Origin: Batrachochytrium dendrobatidis JAM81
Taxonomy: Eukaryota; Chytridiomycota; Chytridiomycetes; Rhizophydiales
Assembly: GCF_000203795.2 (NCBI RefSeq)
Contig: NW_006281100.1
Location: 1,075,099 to 1,139,098, forward strand
Length of the DNA stretch: 64,000 bases
Reading direction: 5' to 3'
Position numbers and translations under genes: made by a program. Under the pieces are notes generated by a model. The model worked only from the letters and a program-made list of their open reading frames with translations, made no database searches and was not told the DNA's origin. Below are positions 1-12,815 of the stretch, piece after piece; positions within the stretch are counted from its first letter, which is position 1; every line of letters starts with the position of its first letter.

Positions 1-1923
1 GTACGAGGTTCCTGAATGGTTTGAGAACGACCACAGGGCATCGTGCAAGGAGCGCTCAGCCTCGTCAAGCAGCTGGTTGGTAGCGCCACGGAGAACAACC
101 GTGCATGCTTCACCAGCAGCAACACCAGAAAACTTGATCAGTCTATCTTCTCCAATAATAATCTCCTCGATTAAATCACAGTGTCCAAGACGAACAAGAT
201 TGGGATGATCAAAAGTGGATGCTATTTCTCCACCTGTAGTCAAAGAGTTAATCCATTTAAACAATCATAATTAGCACATCAGTCTATTTTAGCAGCACAT
301 ATCTGATGCAAAAACTAACCTGTAACAAGAGCAAGCCGTTCAATTCCATCAAAATCAGCGTGCTCAATAGCAGCGATTCCACTATCTGCAAACAGTTGTT
401 CAGGCCAATTGTAAATAAGCTGTCTGTTGACAAAGCAGTTGATTCCGTGTGCCTTGATCTTGTCTACTTTGGTCTTCATTTTCTCCTATTGGTGCAAACA
501 AATAAACATTCAACTGAGTCAGCAAAACCATTTGAATAAAATTGTTCTTGATATTCAGTTGATACATCATCAGTTCTACATACACGCTCGGCACGCTCGA
601 GTTCAGCTAGCTTTCCTGTAGCGTCGACGCGAACACGAGCACCAAAGATCTTGATCTTGTCAGTATCCATAGGAGTGTTGGCAATAAGGATCTTGGCATT
701 CTCAATACGCTTGGGCTGGTTAACACCAATCTTTTTGTCCAAAATGAACCCTAAACCATACAAATGAGAATGGGTTCCAAAATTGGAGCAAATCATCAGA
801 CAATCATTGTATACCTTCATCAAGGTAAGAATCGGTCAGCTTTCCACCGTGCTTCTTAATAATTTGAATGTGGTCAAGGTTGGTGCTTCCCTATCCAACA
901 CAAGTTGAGAGCATTAAAAATAAAATAAAATCAACACTCAATAGACAGTTATTGTAGACAAACTATACAAGAATTCAAAATACATACCTTTAGACGAAGA
1001 ACTGCATCAACTGCAAGTTTAGCAAAATACTCTTTGTCTTGTGATAAAACCTTGGAACTAAGAGTGGTCTTGGCAATATTGATCAAATCCTCTCGGAAAA
1101 GCTGTGCGTCTTTGCTGTGATCAATAGCAGATGCCTCAAGAGCCTTGTGTGCAGTGGCTGATGCAATACGGTATCCATCGATGATAGTTTGAGGATGAAT
1201 CTTTTGATTGACAAGCTTTTCACCTTCTCGCAAAAGTTCAGCAGCAAGAACACACACAGAAGTGGTTCCATCACCAACTTCGTCATCTTGAACCTTGGAA
1301 ATGTCTAAATTTCAGGTAATTGCCAACAATAAAAGAAATTGATGATCAGATAGTGGTCAATAAGCAAGATAAATACTCGTGGGATATACGTACTAACAAG
1401 AACTTTAGCAGCAGCATTGTCAAGTGCAATTGATTTGAGAATAGTAGCACCATCGTTAGTAACCATGACATCTTTGTGGTTACTAACAGACTGAAGAATC
1501 TTGTCCTATGTAAACAGATAAAGCCAAGCATATTATGTCAGTAATCAGAAATTTACAGAGCAGTCAATTAATAGTGAAAATACTAACCATGCCCTTGGGT
1601 CCAAGAGTGCTCTTGACGAGATCACCTACAGCAATAGCACCAACAAATGCGGACTAGACATTACAGTTTATCATTTGATAATTTATTTCGTAAAGCAAGT
1701 GATCAGAATTGATTCAAATAAATGGTAAAATATAATCAAGACAATGTCAGTTTAATAAATGCCAAAAATCAGTCGAGACAGTCAAGAACACATTTGAATG
1801 ATTGTGAACGTTTGAAAAAACAAAGTATTTAGCAGCAAAGTCAGTCCAACTTACAAGACGAGCATTTTCTGCCCTTTCTTCAGTAGCATTGTCTTGAAAG
1901 ATCTGTACGGGAGCGAGACCAGA
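1..1923 (-). CDS. CCT2: T-complex protein 1 subunit beta (CCT2), partial, multi-exon
   Basis: Beta subunit of the cytosolic CCT/TRiC chaperonin, which folds actin and tubulin in an ATP-driven double ring. Exons read from splice sites: 1855-1923, 1588-1653, 1394-1505, 988-1304, 815-890, 584-750, 320-485 and 1-233, all phase-consistent. Recognisable group II chaperonin blocks include STLGPKGM, the ATP-site stretch [23 protein letters not shown], and the CCT2-specific [16 protein letters not shown] and [18 protein letters not shown]. The short first exon carrying the ATG lies upstream of 1923 and was not resolved; the acceptor at 1924-1927 is CTAG. The C-terminal third is outside the window. The last ~35 bases before the edge are out of frame with the family: the expected Q-T-I-Q-E-P-R-T is present, but in another phase from about position 33. 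Identity is firm; the frame break may be a sequence error. Confidence 0.93.
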
Positions 1924-2319
1924 CTAGCGCAGAGCCAGATTCAAAAGTCGAAAATAGTCAGCATGTAGCAGATTGTCCAAGCATGTTATTGATATTACAA
2001 ACGGTAGCAACAAAAATGATATTAGATATACAGTGCATTGATATATATTTCATAGAAAGAACTCGAATGTATAAGAGAAGGTGACAGAAGGATATGAAAT
2101 TGTAAGTGTCCGAGCCCAATATTGCCGACTTGTACAAAAACAGACGGCGGAGATGAAGTGGTTTACTGGCAAGCAGACCAAGACACTGCATGGATTCATA
2201 CATATTTCTGTATTAAATAAACAGGAATCGGGTATACTACATTTGTAGATTGGCACTCATGAGCCTATTAAACTGGAAGCAAGCTGAAGAAGCTGAAGAT
2301 CAATAGTCTGGTTCTGCAA

Positions 2320-2355
2320 GGCAGTTGAGTGGATCTTGTACTAATCCACTCTGCC
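2320..2355. repeat. Perfect hairpin (inverted repeat)
   Basis: GAGTGGAT at 2327-2334 pairs perfectly with ATCCACTC at 2344-2351 around a 9-nt loop. Outside a 3-nt bulge, GGCA at 2320-2323 pairs with TGCC at 2352-2355. Twelve base pairs in total; function unknown. It does not have the arms or A/B boxes of a tRNA. Confidence 0.55.
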
Positions 2356-3040
2356 ATATATTGTCTCAATACAAGAATAGTAGAAACCACTCAACATAAC
2401 AGTAGTTCAAATTCACCATTTTAAATCCTTGCACTTGTGAATAGTTGAAGGAAAAGTCGGAAATTAGTCTGCTTTAGTTGTTGAACGAATATTTCATTAT
2501 CAAAACGATTTCACTTTACAAAATGAAATACTAAAAATAGTCTCGTATTTGGTGCCAATCTTATTGAATATTGTTTTAAAAACTCAGTTTTCTGATCTTG
2601 ATGCTCACTCTTGTACAAAATACAAATGTTCATATCTGTCAATCCTACATTCTTGTCATCTTTTCAACCTCAAACTCTTCAAAACATTACGTGCTAGCAT
2701 GGAAACAATTATTGAATTCCTGAGATATGTTGAACTAGATCGCAAACGTATCTGATATTAGAATAGAGTTTCAATAAAACAAATATTCCATTTCCAACAA
2801 CAATGAATATGTAACGATCGTTTATTCCACGACAGTTATTACAAGATCAATACAGAAAAGTGTTTATTTTACGAGGTGTTCTTTATGTGTCAATGGAATC
2901 CGTTTAGTTGTAACATATTGTACTGAATTGGTTCGGATAGTTGTTAGCATTGTAATAGTTGTATTGGACGTGTGGATCGAATGCATAGTGGACCATGCAG
3001 TGTAGCTCAATGATCTGCAGTTCATTCCACAAACCATCTG

Positions 3041-3076
3041 TAATCAAACATGTAATCGAACATGTAATCAAACATG
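3041..3076. repeat. 12-nt tandem repeat, three units
   Basis: Three consecutive copies of TAATCAAACATG (middle copy with one A-to-G change), followed by a degenerate fourth. A small minisatellite in non-coding DNA. Confidence 0.8.
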
Positions 3077-3327
3077 TGGTTGAATATACAAGTCATTTGA
3101 TACGTTGTCTAGTCATCAAAATCATGTTTTGAAAATGTCAAGCTTGTTCATTGCTACAACTTGTATGGCCGATCAACAGTCATACAGATCTGGGTTATTG
3201 ACGGCTTCGAGTACATCAAACACATCAATATATGCTATTGATTTGGTAAACCCTGAAGTGCATCGAGTTGATCAACATCATTGATTGCATCACCAGCAAC
3301 GAAAAGCCAGATATTTCATCTTGACTA

Positions 3328-5303
3328 TCAATCTGTATGGCGTTTCCGCATTTTGGAAAATGCCCATTCAAGTGCAGGCTGAACTGGGTTATTTGATACA
3401 GCAATGATCCCATCAAGTAAATACTGCTGATTATTTGCTTCAACATCATCCAGGTTATAGATATAATTGACCATCATGCCAAATGACTGCTTAGTGCCTT
3501 TATCTAACAATTACATTCCAATAATCGTAGAAAACAAAGTTAAGCACTGACCAAAACAATAACAGCTTGTCCAATCTCAACAACATACCTGAAGTGTCTG
3601 CTCTCCAGTTTAATTGATGAATAGCTGCTCCATTTCGAAGATGAAAGTTTCCAACTGGATCTAGCGCAAACGATCGCTTGCTTTCCAGAATTAAATATTG
3701 AGAGCACAACCGTTCAATGATGGGTTGATAGTGACGTGACAAGTCTGGATCATCAAGCCATCGAGTATCCTCAGATATCATCTAAAGCGATTCAAACAGT
3801 AATTTAGCATACAATACAAACCAAACTTGATCCAGGTATTTAAACTAGACAATGCACTTTAACATCCAAACTTCCTAGTCCTATACATGACATGCATTAA
3901 ACTACTGCGTGCCATCACAAATACCATGCACTGTTCAACACATACCACGTTGAGATGATGTAATAGAATAAAATATGGCAACTGTGGGATCCTTGGTGTC
4001 GGGATGTGGATCTGTCAGTATATTTTGAATCCGAGTCGATACTTCATTGACAAGTGCTACCTTTTACTCAAGCAATGTGTTGTTGGCTATAGATTAGCCA
4101 AGGTGCTGCAAATGAGATTGCAAACTAAAATGATCGGGATACACACCTGCACAAATGTAAGTGGTTCCTGTGGAATACCACGATGGAAGAAGCAGTAGCA
4201 AAGACGACCAGGACCAAGTCGCTGTTTAAGACCATCCCACGACCCAATAGCATGCACAGCTTCATAGGAAATGATCTAAACCATTCAATTTAGCAAATAA
4301 GCTATTTCATCACATTAATGTAAAGCGTTGCAAAATATCCGCAAGAATCTACCTTTTCAAGTATGCTTGCCGGTGTGTGCCAAGTAATGCGTTCCAAATC
4401 AAGGAATCCCATGCCAAACCACTCCTGTAGTCGGTTTTTAAGAGAGTCGCCAAGTGCAGAGTATCGTAAGCAGGTATCAATGCTTCTCGTAGTCTTGCTG
4501 ATGACCGTAAAACTGTACGATCTGTCATGCACTATAGTTTATATCTCAGCACCAAGTATCATTTTGAGCAATGTAAAATCAACATGTATGATTGCTCTTA
4601 CTAGCGATTCTTCAAACTGCTGTACAGCAGATGCCGTTTCCTGCAAATCAATACAGAAATCCTTGGCCAGTATATGCAAAAATTTAGATCGTCCAGTCTG
4701 CAATACACAATTGGGTCAATCCAATATTCCTAAACGTTCATTTCAAAACCAGTTGTCATTGTAGATTTCAAGACGTACCAGATCTTGATTTTCATAAAAC
4801 TCGCAGAGTTGACGAGTCAGTAACGATGGCCAGATATCTCCATCCTCTCGTTTTGCCTTGACAACCCCAGCTACTAGTTTTCGAACACCTTTTTCATTGT
4901 TTTGAACATTCATCAATTCATCATCATTCGTGCTGGAATGGGGTTCATCTCGATATCCGAGTGTATAATAGTCTAGAAACCAAATTGTGAAATCAACAAG
5001 AGCATATTAGATGTCAATGTAAAACAATCCAAATTGTAATGATCCAACTGGCAAGTTTTTGGAAATACAGTGAATCCAGCAAGTTGAATTCCAATAGCAA
5101 ATCTGAAATCAGTGCATTCAGATATTACAAGTCATCAATAGTACTCACCAGGATAGTTTGAGTTCAACATTACATCGTCCCAATACTTTTCAACAGTAGA
5201 GCTGGGTGGAATTGGAACTTTTGTTGATAGTTTACGGACAAAAGTGATGGTGAGGAGGACAGACAAGCTCTCAAGAATCTTGAATGAATTGGGTTGCTCT
5301 GAA
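3328..5303 (-). pseudogene. MLYCD: Malonyl-CoA decarboxylase (MLYCD), apparently broken
   Basis: The intact enzyme decarboxylates malonyl-CoA to acetyl-CoA in mitochondria or peroxisomes. Family blocks, in order, on exons 5149-~5303, 4779-4972, 4602-4697, 4353-~4545, 4147-4275, 3946-4060, 3589-3781 and 3328-3503: LTRQLCEFYE, REALIPAYDTL, LQEWFGMGFLDLERITWHTP, AVHAIGSWDGLKQRLGPGR, VAIFYSITSSQRG, ALDPVGNFHLRNGAA with the catalytic-site His, and KQSFGMMVNY. Three defects are visible. First, the 4353-~4545 exon enters in the wrong phase from the preceding splice. Second, within it the reading frame jumps near 4460 and about 40 expected residues are absent. Third, the stretch between the exons at 3946 and 3781, which should contain the conserved S-P-I-P-G-F segment, is missing and the exon phases do not match. 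No SKL-type peroxisomal end is seen (it ends KRHTD). The start exon is unresolved. It is either a decayed gene or an assembly with local deletions. Confidence 0.75.
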
Positions 5304-6228
5304 TAGATTGGCAGGCTGGATATAAAGAGTTACGATGATGTATCCAGCTTCTATTGGCAATGATCGCAGCTACAGCACGAGTAGATTGTGTGGTGATGGA
5401 CTGATATCCCTTGTGGCTAGTTCTTTGTAAACAGCCAATATCACATCTCATCTTGACAAGCAACTCCAAATGTTGATTATACATCAAGGTTAGAATATGC
5501 TTGGATCGTATCTATTCAAGACATTCCTCATGAACAAGCCATCAACCCATTTTCAACAACCATTGGATCGATCGACGCGAATTTCGCTCATAGTATGCCA
5601 TCAAAAACACGATATTCGATGGAAATGCATTTAGTATGTTTGTCAGTATACTTGTTTTTAATCTAAAAATACTGAGAACACTTTTGCTGATGGCCATGTG
5701 TAACAGCCATACGATGAATGGCCAAACTCACTGATAACCACTGATTTGGAGTGTTTCCGAAATACAAACCGTTTCAATTGTCGCATACAATTGGTTCAAG
5801 AATTAAAAAATTGAATGTGTGTATCAAGATATTACCAACAGATTCATTCAACTCGATGGGATTTAGGATAGTACAGAATTGTATCTGGATAGTTTCATTT
5901 TCCGATTATTGATAAATAATTCATTGGTTTGGTATATTGTTCATGACATTTTGAATTGAATATGGAAAACTTACACTACCTTCAAATATGTTTACATATC
6001 TGGATAACTGCGATGAGTTGTTTAGCTGAATATACAGAGTTTATTAACGATTTTAATCACAAATATAGTGTTGAAATCTCATTAATATCATTTAGCTTGT
6101 GTCTACTATTCAATAAAAGCGTAATTTGTGCTTCAACACACAGGCAAATAGTAAAATAAACCAAATCAGGATTTAAATCTGAATACAGGTCAGCGCCTGT
6201 TCATTAAAAGTATCTATTTGACACTCGT
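5304..6228. other. Spacer between MLYCD and CHD1
   Basis: AT-rich, with only short open frames of no recognisable similarity. It presumably holds the start exon and promoter of the MLYCD locus and the 3' end of the CHD1 transcript. No repeat or RNA gene was recognised. Confidence 0.5.
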
Positions 6229-9200
6229 CTATGAGTGTGATGGGGTAGGTTTTCGAAGAGCTGATTGTGGGTGTGCTGGCAGTTTAGGCGTACTGGGAAC
6301 TGGAGTAGAAGTAGCCGATGCAGCAACAATCTTGGTATAGATGGCTTCCACTTTACGACTTGAAATCTCTTTTGGCCAAAAAAAGCTTGCAAACTTCCAC
6401 AAATGCCGCGATAATTTGCTGCGTTCAGTTTGATGGGGCAAAGACATGGTATGCTTGCTGATATAATCGCCAATAGCTACCAAGTTTTTGCGAATAAGCG
6501 CAGCCTTTTCAGCACCGTTGAGAGTAGGTGGCATTTCACGAAGACCTTGAAGATAGCTCTTTAAAGGACGAAGAGTAGATTTGCAAACATTATCGTCCAT
6601 CGAGTCATAGTCTGACATTTGCTGATCATCATTGATATTTGAAGTAGGTGTGGCAGCACCATTACTTGTAGTCTTGGTTTCCTTTTTAGAACCCTCTCGC
6701 TTGAGTACTATTGTATCTGCTAATCGGTGCCGTTTAAGTGAATGCCCTTGTATTTTATTGGGTTGTCGATCTGATTTGGACCCAGTGACCTCTGAAACTG
6801 GCTCAGGATCTGACGTATCTTTCAAGAAACGCTTGATACCGTATTTTGATGCACCAAAACTATCTTCGGTAGAGCTCCGTCCACGCTCTTGATCACGTCG
6901 TTTTTTTTGTCTTGCCATTTCGTTCTCATGCAAAAGTTTTAAAAGATATTCGGCACGTCGAATGAGATGAAGACCCTTTGGCAGTTTTTTAGCGTCGCTG
7001 TTGTCGAGAAAAAATTTGCTGGCAAACGGAAGTTCTGGATCTGCCTGCATTGCAGACCATGCTCCAAATCCATGTTTATAAACACCAACAAGCAGCATGG
7101 CATCGTCCTTGACACCCCATGACGTAGCCCAGTTGGAAGTAGACTTTGGAGTCCATGTGATACGAAATTGATTCAAAACCTGCTTTTCAAGTCGCTTTGA
7201 CAAGCACGTCATATCACTTACGCGCTGAATCAGCTGCCCCGCATTGATCCCTGTTACGCCATTATATGTAGCTGCAATCACTTTGTGTTTAGCTGAATAG
7301 TTGTGCTTGGTACCAGAAAGAGCCGATGCAGTTTCCTGAGCAACGCTGGCAAGATTGGCGTCTGCAGTGGAAAGTGATGTAGTAGACATTTCATTAGTCG
7401 TATCCTGCTGATTACATGTGTTGGCAGACAGAGTATTGGCTGTTGGTGTTTCGTTTGCAACCTCTGAATTAGCCTCGCTTTTATGCTTTGTAGAAATAGT
7501 AAAATCTTTATCCGTTTTAATAGGTGTACCAGTAGTAGAAGTACCAGCGTCGACATTATGAAGTGCATCTAAACAATTTTTAATGATACCACCTACAGCT
7601 TCAATCACCACATCTTTGTTTTTGTGTGACACATCGGCCTCCTGAGTAATTAGATCAAGGCGTCGTTCAATATCTCCAAATTTTAATAATCCACGAATAA
7701 GACCGCGAATGTCCTTGTCTGAAAGTTCATTTACAGGGGTATCGCTACTGCTAGCCTTTTTGGGTGCATGCTCTCCGGCTCCATTAGCTTTCCGTTTCCG
7801 TTTCCGACCAGCAGATTCATATGGATCATCACATGTATATAGTACAGGAACAGCTGTGCGTCGACGCATACCTTCCAATAAATAAATTTCTGGAATCTCA
7901 TCCACCGATGCAGCTGGCTGCTGTTTACGCTGATCTTCTGGAATGATATCCTCCCAGCTAAGTTGGCTAACCGCAACATCAGCAACATTGAACTGCTCCA
8001 AAAACTCTGCAGATCCCAACGCAGTGCCCGACTGTTCTATGCCTTCATGGAATTCTGCTCGAGACAAAACATCATCAAGGTTTAGTTGCTCCAACTTCTC
8101 GTTTGAAGCACTGTTGGCGGTACCATCTTGCTTGAATAGGTTTTGTGCGCCAAATTTAAGAATCATTTGCAGCTCTTCATTTGAGATGTTTCCGCTATTG
8201 GCACTGCCCGCCGATTTGCTTTTTCCAGAACTCATGATCCCTTCTCCCGATGTATCCATGGTTTTAATGATGGAGTATTCAAGCACCATTTTCCTTTTGG
8301 CACGCTCAATAATATCTTCTTCAATGGTATCTTTGGATAGAAATCGATATACGTTGACAGTGTTTTTTTGACCAATTCGATGAGCACGAGCAATGGCTTG
8401 CAAGTCATTCTGCGGGTTCCAGTCCGAGTCAAATAAAATAACGGTATCTGCGGTAGCAAGATTCAACCCAAGACCGCCAGCACGAGTCGAAAGCAAAAAA
8501 GCAAAATCGGTAGATCCAGCAGCATTAAAATGCTCCATACTGCGCTTGCGAACTTCAGACTGTGTGGTGCCATCAAGTCTCTGGAAAGTGTAACCACGAT
8601 AGGACAAATAGTCTGACAAGATGTTGAGCATGCGCACCATTTGGGAAAATATCAATACTCGATGCTGTCCCTCGTGAAGACTAGCCAGCAACTTGTCAAG
8701 AAGTACCATTTTCCCCGAGTTCATGATGATGCCTTTGAGCTGATCCTCTCGACTCATGTTAGGAGGTTCGGCACCGTCAAAAAGGTATGGATGATTGCTA
8801 GCCTTTTTGAGCTCCATAGCAATATTTTGAAGACTGACCTGTTTTCCGCCAGCCGTCCCTCTATTAAGTGTTTCAAAGTTTTTTGTAAATACTGCCTTGT
8901 AATATTCAAGCTGAAGTGGAGAAAGCTCAACACGCAAGATACGTTCAGACTTGGACGGCAAAGACTTTTCCACATCCTTTTTAAGACGGCGAAGCATCAG
9001 GTCTTTAAGCTTGATTTGAAGTTCTCGGATCTTTTCCTGCTGTTCTTCATCACCTACAGTGATTTCAAAATCTTGAAATTCTTGAAGCTGGTCAGGCATG
9101 AGAAACTGGATAAGAGCCAGCAGCTCTTTGACAGTGTTTTGCAAAGGTGTACCAGTAATAAGAAGTCGATTGGCAGTTGAAAAATCTTTAAGTGCCTCGT

Positions 9201-11431
9201 GAAGTTGCGATTCCGAATTTTTGAGACGGTGAGCTTCGTCAACAGCCAAAAATGCCCATTTGATTTTACCCAAATGTTCCTTGTCTTTTAAAATAAGCTC
9301 AAAGGTAGTCAACAGTACATTGAAGCGGATGCGAGGTTCCTTGGTTTTGGATGGGATGAAAAATTCATAGTTGCGAATAGTTTGACGAGAGGCGGTATCT
9401 CCATGATAGCAAATTACATTTATGTCAGGTGCCCATTGTTTAAATTCTTTTTGCCAGGCACCAATAGTAGATAGCGGCACGACAACAAGAAAAGGACCAT
9501 ATACATGTTGGGAGTGGAAGAGATAGGATAAAAATGATATTGACTGGATGGTTTTACCAAGACCCATTTCGTCAGCAAGGATGCCGTTTCGGTTACGATG
9601 CCACAAGTGAGCCATCCAATTGACACCCAGAAGCTGATAGTCGCGAAGTTCTCCACCAACAAGATAGCTGGGCTGCTTTTGAAAAGGTTTGTAGTCGGTT
9701 CGAACACGCTGAAAAGTATCGTTTTTATGTGGAACAGTTGAACTGGAATTTCGTTCCAAAAAAGAGTCAATTTCAGGCTGATCTTCAGGCAATAGCGAGT
9801 CTGCTGGTTCCCACGTACATTCTGCATACGATAACCTTCCCCATTTGCACAAGTATTCAGATCCGCTTAATCCAGCTCCCGAGTCAGATTCTCGTATGGC
9901 AATTACACGTTCAATAACTTTATAATCTTGAAGCAAGCCACGCTCCAATTCAAGCACAATATCCATTTGCTCAATTTCGTCAGGGCTAGCACCTGGATGA
10001 TTGCGAAATGCATCTTCATCTTCAGCCTTTCGACGAGCATTCTCTACTTTTCGAAAACCTTTATAGTTTCGCAATTCAGAATACAAGTGCCAGGAGTTGT
10101 GGCGATGTGAAAGACCACGCCATTTCACAAGAAATTGTTCTTCTTTAACGCCAGGAGTGTCTATTCGAGTTCATTCAAAGTAGACAAACGGTTAGATATA
10201 ATCAAGTATTAATACTCAATTAGCCGAGTGCAAAACGTATATCAAAGCAGCAGATTATGATTTATATAAAATATACCTTTTTCTGGTTCTCTAGTTCTGT
10301 GATCGACAACGGCCTCGATGATATAACCATCGTCTGTAAACAAATGTTACGATATTGAATACAACGTTTCATGTTGCAGTGTTAGCGAAATGAATGCATT
10401 GTAGTGCCAAACTATTTCGAATCTATGCTAATACACTTACCTCCAGCAGCAGCTTCAACAATTTGAAAATCTTGCTTCTTGCGCTTTTTCTTCTTGATTT
10501 CGTCTTCAGATGAGGATAAAAACCCAAGGTTTTGACTTTCCATGCGATAGTTCTTGACTTCTCGATTGCGGACCGAAAATCGCAAAGTATCGGTGTCAAC
10601 TGGTATCAATTCATCATAAGCAGTCTTGCGACTTCTTGACTTGGAGTGTTTTTTGTGGCCACGAGATGATTTCTTACGGGTTTCAAACTCTGAAGATGAA
10701 GATGACTCTTCAGTCGATTCGTCAGATTCAACTGGAGTATATAAAATTGTTGTAGTTAAAATCTGGTACAAAAACCATTCTCTCGACAAACTCTAATACA
10801 GGTTTGTAAAAAACTAGCCAGCTATGCTTACTTTTGAGAATTGATTTTTGTTTAGCTCTTATTTCACCATGTTTTGGCCTGTGTCTTTTTTTCCGTCCAA
10901 CTCCAAACGAGTCACTACTGGCTGAATCATCGCTGTTTTCATGAGACTGAAAATCATCATCGACAATCTTGATATGTACAAGGAATATTGGAAATTAAAA
11001 AATATTGGATTAGATTGCTGTAGCAAAATATATGAAAAAGGTCCAAATACTTCAACTCAATGACCCTCATGAGATTTGCTAGACATCTACTGCTGACAAA
11101 TACATCCATCATTGCCACACCTTTGCATGTCGCGGCCGAGCTGAACGACGAAGTCCGTATAGTTCTGGGTTGATGGTGGAAAAGTCGAGGTCAAATTTGT
11201 TGACGAGTTTATTATGCTGTCTTTGAATAGCCTCCTCTGTGGATTGGGAATCATGATCGGATTGATGATCAATAAGCGACGAGTGATTGGAATCATGGCC
11301 TGGACTAAACACACAATCTCTAGCATCATCTGATGAAAGTGTATTTTTATGAGGTTCACCAGAAAAATCAGAGTCGAATATATCGTCGAAATCATCATCA
11401 TCGACTATAACGATCCGGTTTGCAGTTTCTG
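6229..11431 (-). CDS. CHD1: CHD1-type chromodomain helicase, ATP-dependent chromatin remodeller
   Basis: A nuclear Snf2 ATPase that spaces nucleosomes on transcribed genes. Exons: 11121-11431, 10832-10967, 10441-10731, 10277-10333 and 6229-10160, in phase; about 1,575 residues plus an unresolved first exon. Order of features: acidic N-terminus, the CHD1-typical [16 protein letters not shown], a Lys/Ser-rich segment, tandem chromodomains ([18 protein letters not shown] onward, and [17 protein letters not shown]), an Snf2 helicase with Walker [10 protein letters not shown], the box II motif [14 protein letters not shown], and the C-terminal lobe ending IARAHRIGQ. Then come a SANT/SLIDE-like DNA-binding region ([20 protein letters not shown]) and the C-terminal CHCT/DUF4208 helical domain ([15 protein letters not shown]). 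All ATPase motifs are intact. The large 3' exon holds about 1,310 codons without an intron, unlike its neighbours. Confidence 0.95.
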
Positions 11432-12815
11432 CTATAGAATATTAGATGAAAAGTTAGTCAATGATAGTCAAACCAACATGATATCTAATCGAGATGGCAA
11501 AGAATTGAAGAAGTCTATCTGAGTCGAACGAGCACCTCAACACAAATTGGGCTAAAGTATATAGAAAGGGCCGATAATAAAACAAGAGTCTAGCCACCAT
11601 GGCTGACCACAAGTGGACATGACATTTGGACATGGTTTTTTCAAGGTCCAACACACAAGATTAGTGCATTCTGGAGAAAAAAAAGAATATCACAAGGCTC
11701 AATCCTCTGCAGATAGAGCGATGCCTCTGTAGAGTATTTGCAACGCAAGAGGTTATCGCTATGCAAGACTACAGGTTGCAATGAGAAAAAGACTGCAAGT
11801 CTTGCATCTGCACAGCTCGGAAGTCAATACTCATTAGCAGCCAGCAGACAACATGCTCAATCCACCCAATCGCAACTCTTGTTGAGATCGATTGGATGAT
11901 GCAGAGAGTGTCAAGGGTTAGGCTTGTCACTGCAGGTCAATTCACCTTGTGCAGCAGCTGCAGAAGAGGTCAGACTGGCAGTGTCTGGCAAGTGGGTTTG
12001 CACTGCATCCATGGTCTGATCACGATGTCCTGAATGGGGAAACCTGTTGCTGATAGCCTCGGTTGCTGAGTGCAGGTCGATGGTAGGGATTATAGAATAG
12101 CCTGTAAGTATATATCTGAAATCACTACTACTTTAATAGAAAGTCAGTGTTGACTACAGATGGAATTCTTTTATCAAGTTGGTCGTGAATCAAGTAGAAG
12201 ACTTTTGATTCCAAGTTTTATTCAATTGCAGTCATATCGAGCCTTGCATGGTGTTGCTGATAATCAGTTACTTCTTACTTACAGTGTTGAGTTTGCTCTG
12301 TTTATCTACTGCAGTGTTTAATCTGCACTCTGGCGTGTAATGTATCGAAACAATCACTTTCATGTCACCAACATTAATAATTGAATATCAATCGTTTTAG
12401 ACTAAATTGATACTAGTTATATTACAGTTTCATATTCCATCTTTCTTACAGTTTCATTTAAATCATTCAAATTCAATGAATTCCACTCAATTATTAATCA
12501 TTTACTTTCAAGGCATAAATACAGACAATCTACGACTCAAAAAGGCTTTTTGTAATCGATTCAATTGACAGTTTCCTGAGGATCGCCCGACGCGTCGCTT
12601 TGCGAGTGGTCGAAATCTTGATTCATCCAAAGAAACATTCAACAATTGCTGTTGGGTTTGCTTGCCCATCAACTCTGCGATACATACAATTGCAGACTTT
12701 TAGTTTCAAGTAAGTTTTATATAGAGTTTTTTTACTCATGATCATGAATGCATTCACATCAGGTAGTTGCTACATACTTATGAATGCATGTCTTGTGCTA
12801 TTTGTCATGTAGAGC
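11432..12815. other. Divergent intergenic region, CHD1 / Ser-rich gene
   Basis: About 1.4 kb. It should hold the first CHD1 exon (the recognised exon at 11431 begins after a splice acceptor) and both promoters. A less AT-rich block at about 11,680-12,080, full of CTGCA-type words, has no long frame. On the + strand a possible 5' UTR intron runs from GTAAGT at about 12,711 to an acceptor TAG at 12,810-12,812, just before the ATG at 12,816. Confidence 0.5.

Larger units (their letters stand above)
1924..3327. other. Spacer upstream of CCT2, no convincing gene
   Basis: About 1.4 kb between the first recognised CCT2 exon and the stop of the malonyl-CoA decarboxylase gene. It should hold the unresolved first CCT2 exon and promoter. 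Only short, unsupported reading frames are present. The two structured items seen are a perfect hairpin at 2320-2355 and a 12-nt tandem repeat at 3041-3076. Confidence 0.6.

Noticed and set aside
3041..3076. Possible CRISPR-like array
   Set aside because: The units are contiguous with no spacers; a simple 12-nt tandem repeat.
3500..3781. Separate short gene starting at the Met at 3781
   Set aside because: The Met codon is the first base of a spliced exon and the residues match the internal part of malonyl-CoA decarboxylase.
8641..9180. 179-codon plus-strand frame inside CHD1
   Set aside because: Antisense to the Snf2 helicase exon; its length follows from the codon bias of the real frame and no domain is visible.
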